Shown here: piece by piece, positions 61,401-64,000 of the stretch
Position numbering within the stretch: the stretch's first letter is position 1
How the letters are laid out: each line of letters begins with the position of its first letter
From: Coniferiporia sulphurascens
Lineage: Eukaryota; Basidiomycota; Agaricomycetes; Hymenochaetales; Hymenochaetaceae
Assembly (NCBI GenBank): GCA_002794785.1
Contig: NBBA01000004.1
Span: forward strand, 992,001-1,056,000
Direction: 5' to 3'
DNA: 64,000 nt
Notes under the pieces: model-generated
The model's database searches: none
What the model was told of the DNA's origin: nothing
What the model saw: the letters and a program-made list of their open reading frames with translations, nothing else
Made by a program: the position numbers and the translations under genes

Positions 61401-64000
61401 CGCGGGCCGCCAAACTGCGGACCCTCCATTTGCGGGGATTGTGACGGCACTGACGGTGAGCGCGTTCCACGAGTTGGATTTGAGACCGTTGCAGGTCCTG
61501 TTATTGACAAAGACTCTGACCTCGACCCCGACCCTGAGATCGACGCAGAGATTGAGCTTTGGCTAAAGCGCGGAGCCTGTCCGGATATCCGGGGTGAGGA
61601 GGGCCCTGCTGGTTGCTCTTGACTGTACATATCGGCGTATGATAGCGCGCCGCTTGCTGGACTACCAACGCGTTGTCCACCAAGCGCACCGCCCTCGTCG
61701 TTCGTAGCTGGTGTCGGCCCCGTAGGCACCGAGACTGCAGACGAAAACCCGGTCCCGCTTCTGGAGGGTGGCGAGCGCACATTTGCGTATTCATGAGTGT
61801 TACTGCGCGATTGCTCATGATCACGTTCCGCAACTGGCGGGAGCGAACTATTTTCACTCTGCGCGAGCGGGCTTTGCGCAGGCGGCGCGTCGTCAAAGCT
61901 GAGCGGCGGTAGCTGGAAGGTATTATTGCCACCCCCAGTCTCATTTTTGTTTCCATTCGCATTTCCATTGCTTTGGAGCCCTGATTGCTGAGGCTCCCGT
62001 TCTTCCTGATCAGATACGCTTCTGATCGGCGGAAGCAACGGCGCGCTTGAAGTCGCCCCAGCTCCAGAGCCATTGGCCGTTGGTGAGACAGGAGGAGACA
62101 TTAACATAGACGCCCTCGATACGCCTTCTTGCCCATACATTCGTTCAACAAGGATGTCTTTGAACTTCTGCCGTACCTCAGATCCTCTGTCTTCACGTGC
62201 ATCAACTTGCTCCGCGAGTTCACGATCAAGGAAGAGGTTCTGTAATATAGTGTGAACAACCAGTTTATCTCATTTTTGAAGTGATAATGATAACGTACGT
62301 CTTTGCGTGGACCGATGGGATAGGAGAACATCAAGGACGCTGGATCGCGCGGGTTCCAAGTATAGCCAGTCGGTCGTCCGTAGAGATTAAACGCATCATG
62401 TAGACCTGCATTATGATCAACATCAATCGCCCTGGAAAGAAAGGAAACAGCATGCTTACCGACGAGCCATTTAAGCATCTCTAGGGAGCCCAGTTTTCCG
62501 GGCTCCGTCTCAGGCATCATGAGAAGCCAGCCCTCGCGATTGCGCCACTCACCCGCGAGTTCACCATCTCCGATGAAGCCCTCAAGCTTCAAGATCGTAC
62601 TCCGACTGATCAGCTCAGGCCGCTCGGGGTACACTGCAAACACCTGCGACACACTGCCGAGAGTGAGTATGGGACGTCGGCGGTCGCGCGGCTTCGCCGA
62701 CGCATATAACGTTAAATGTGACGCTCGCGCAGCGTCACCCGTGCCAAGCGACGTCGTGCTCTCTGAATGCATTTCGTGTGAGGCACGCCCGAAAAGCGCC
62801 GACACGCGATTTTTGCGTGGAGCATCCGCACCGCCAGCTGCCTCGGACTCTTTTTCCGCCTGTGCACACATCCAGAGGCGTTTCCAGTCAGTCTGGCCGT
62901 TAATACGAATCTTGACCCAGCCCTCTAAGTGTCCATTAACAAGGGGACACCGCGGGTCCTTCCCTGAAAAGTTTACCATCTGAGCTTATAACACGAAAGT
63001 GAATAGATAAGGCCCGACATACAGACACCCTGCTCGCTGAGGGACATCCGGAGGAGATGTGCGGTGTATAATTCTTCAAGACGGGATTTTTCATAGGCGG
63101 CAAGACGGAACGCGGCTGTCCAGGAGATCAATGCTTGCGGAGAGGGGCAGGAGAAGAGGAGGAGGTTGAGTCCAGCTGTCGTAACAGTGACCACATTTGC
63201 GTATTTTACGGGTGTTCCGTCAGGCCCCGGCATCGTGACCGCACCCAGGACGTGAGTGCTCTACAGCAAGAAAGTTAGCACCCCCTATATGCGTACTGGT
63301 ACTGAGAGCACTCACTGCATCAGTGATGTTGAGGTAGGTTGGGGGCACTTCTGCTCCGCGTTTATTAGCCTCTTCAATTTCCTTCATGTCCCAAACGCTG
63401 AGCGTAGTGCCACCGAGCTGCGCCCAGACCTCTCGCCAAGGCTCCTCCTTGCCTACGAAACGTCCATCTGAATGCCGCTCGACGTGCTTGACGAGAGGAC
63501 CAGAAAAATAGACCTTGTGTGCATGCGCGGCAGTGAGCTGCACGATTGAGCGGATCTCTGGATGCAGCTGCCGTGCGGGTGCCGGGACGGGCGGCGACGA
63601 TGTACTCGTACCCGTCATGTTGCCGTTAGAGTTGTTGTTACTGTCGTTGCTGCCGCCGACTGGGTGGGACGCAGGGCCAGAAAGCGTCCGTGGTGGCGCA
63701 TGGCTTGTGTGAGACGCGCCAAACTCGTCCAGACCTCTGCTGGAGCTGTTTGAACCATTAGCACTGGACTCGCGCACAGGCGGAAGCGTCTGCGATACAT
63801 GGGCGTTCGAGGACGTCCGGCCTCTGAAAGAGAAGTTGAGAAAGGAGGAGGCGCGGTTGTGGGTGGTCTGCTTTGGGCTCGCCACCGCAGGCGTGGTTGT
63901 GTCGACCATGGAGTGTCGGTTGAAAGAGCTCATGGCGCTTTTGGTGAGTTTGTTGGGCGCTACGCCCTTGCCCGGACTCGTAGCCGACGGTGATGATGAT
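58464..64000 (-). CDS. Caf120/Skg3-like PH-domain protein (5' end may lie beyond the window)
   Basis: Six exons counted from the ATG at 63933: 63933-63316, 63260-63029, 62963-62460, 62405-62299, 62239-59746, 59677-58464 (1722 codons plus stop). A disordered Ser-rich start precedes a split PH domain (KVYFSGPLVKHVERHSDGRF...EVWAQLGGTTLSVWDMKEIEE...YLNITDAV, then VTTAGLNLLLFSCPSPQALISW) and the conserved Caf120/Skg3 block (GWVKIRINGQTDWKRLWMCA...GDGELAGEWRNREGWLLMMPE, LHDAFNLYGRPTGYTWNPRDPASLMFSYPIGP). A long Ser/Pro/Gln-rich region and a Met/Gly/Pro-rich tail from ATGGGG-type repeats follow. Yeast Caf120 associates with CCR4-NOT and Skg3 with cell polarity; transfer is by family. The frame stays open and protein-like (SPGKGVAPNKLTKSA) from 63933 to the right edge, so the real start may be outside. 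Confidence 0.86.

Overview
The window is nuclear DNA of a filamentous basidiomycete, most likely an Agaricomycete. Nearly every gene is split by short introns (about 50-70 bases) with GT-AG ends. The gene set is fungal: homocitrate synthase, a Swi1-like ARID protein, a Caf120/Skg3-like PH protein, and a DUF6533 membrane protein typical of Agaricomycetes. Exons were joined by hand from splice signals, frame and family motifs. For most models the exon lengths sum to a multiple of three with one open frame.

Layout. 1-992: 5' part of a LAMMER kinase (-). 2793-7701: MYST acetyltransferase with two PHD fingers (+). 8107-9976: DUF6533 membrane protein (-). 11850-12140: small Cys-rich ORF (-). 13388-15553: Makorin-like CCCH/RING protein (-). 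16845-17107: secreted mini-protein 1 (+). 17655-19317: homocitrate synthase (-). 19868-22307: long protein ending in an oligoribonuclease-type DEDDh domain (+). 23237-24139: unknown ORF (+). 25073-25405 and 26553-27163: secreted proteins 2 and 3 (-). 28469-32052: inositol polyphosphate 5-phosphatase (+). 32224-34007 and 35337-37075: tandem pair of seven-helix membrane proteins (-). 38278-38486: secreted mini-protein 4 (+). 39016-39568: ribosomal protein uS10/S20 (-). 39807-41031: CCDC130/Saf4-type splicing factor (+). 41497-46112: Swi1-like protein (-). 47896-49413: unresolved possible gene (-). 49652-51166: VTT-domain protein (+). 54082-55004: Ser-rich GPI-type surface protein (-). 55258-57824: citrate synthase ending in SKL (-). 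58464 to at least 63933: Caf120/Skg3-like protein (-).

Conserved housekeeping blocks (0-22 kb, 28-32 kb, 39-46 kb, 54-64 kb) alternate with gene-sparse accessory stretches (9.9-13 kb, 22-28 kb, 32-39 kb, 46-49 kb, 51-54 kb).

The most novel signal is four small secreted-protein genes, three of them in the 25-38 kb accessory stretches and one at 16.8 kb. They share one architecture: a signal-peptide exon, a first phase-0 intron directly after it, and a mature chain whose only two cysteines lie in the last 5-17 residues. Two intact, tandemly duplicated seven-helix proteins sit in the same stretch, and mini-protein 4 is head-to-head with one of them. A peptide/receptor relationship is only an inference. 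Other points of interest are three GC-AG introns, microexons in the peroxisomal-type citrate synthase, and two strikingly symmetric DNA palindromes.
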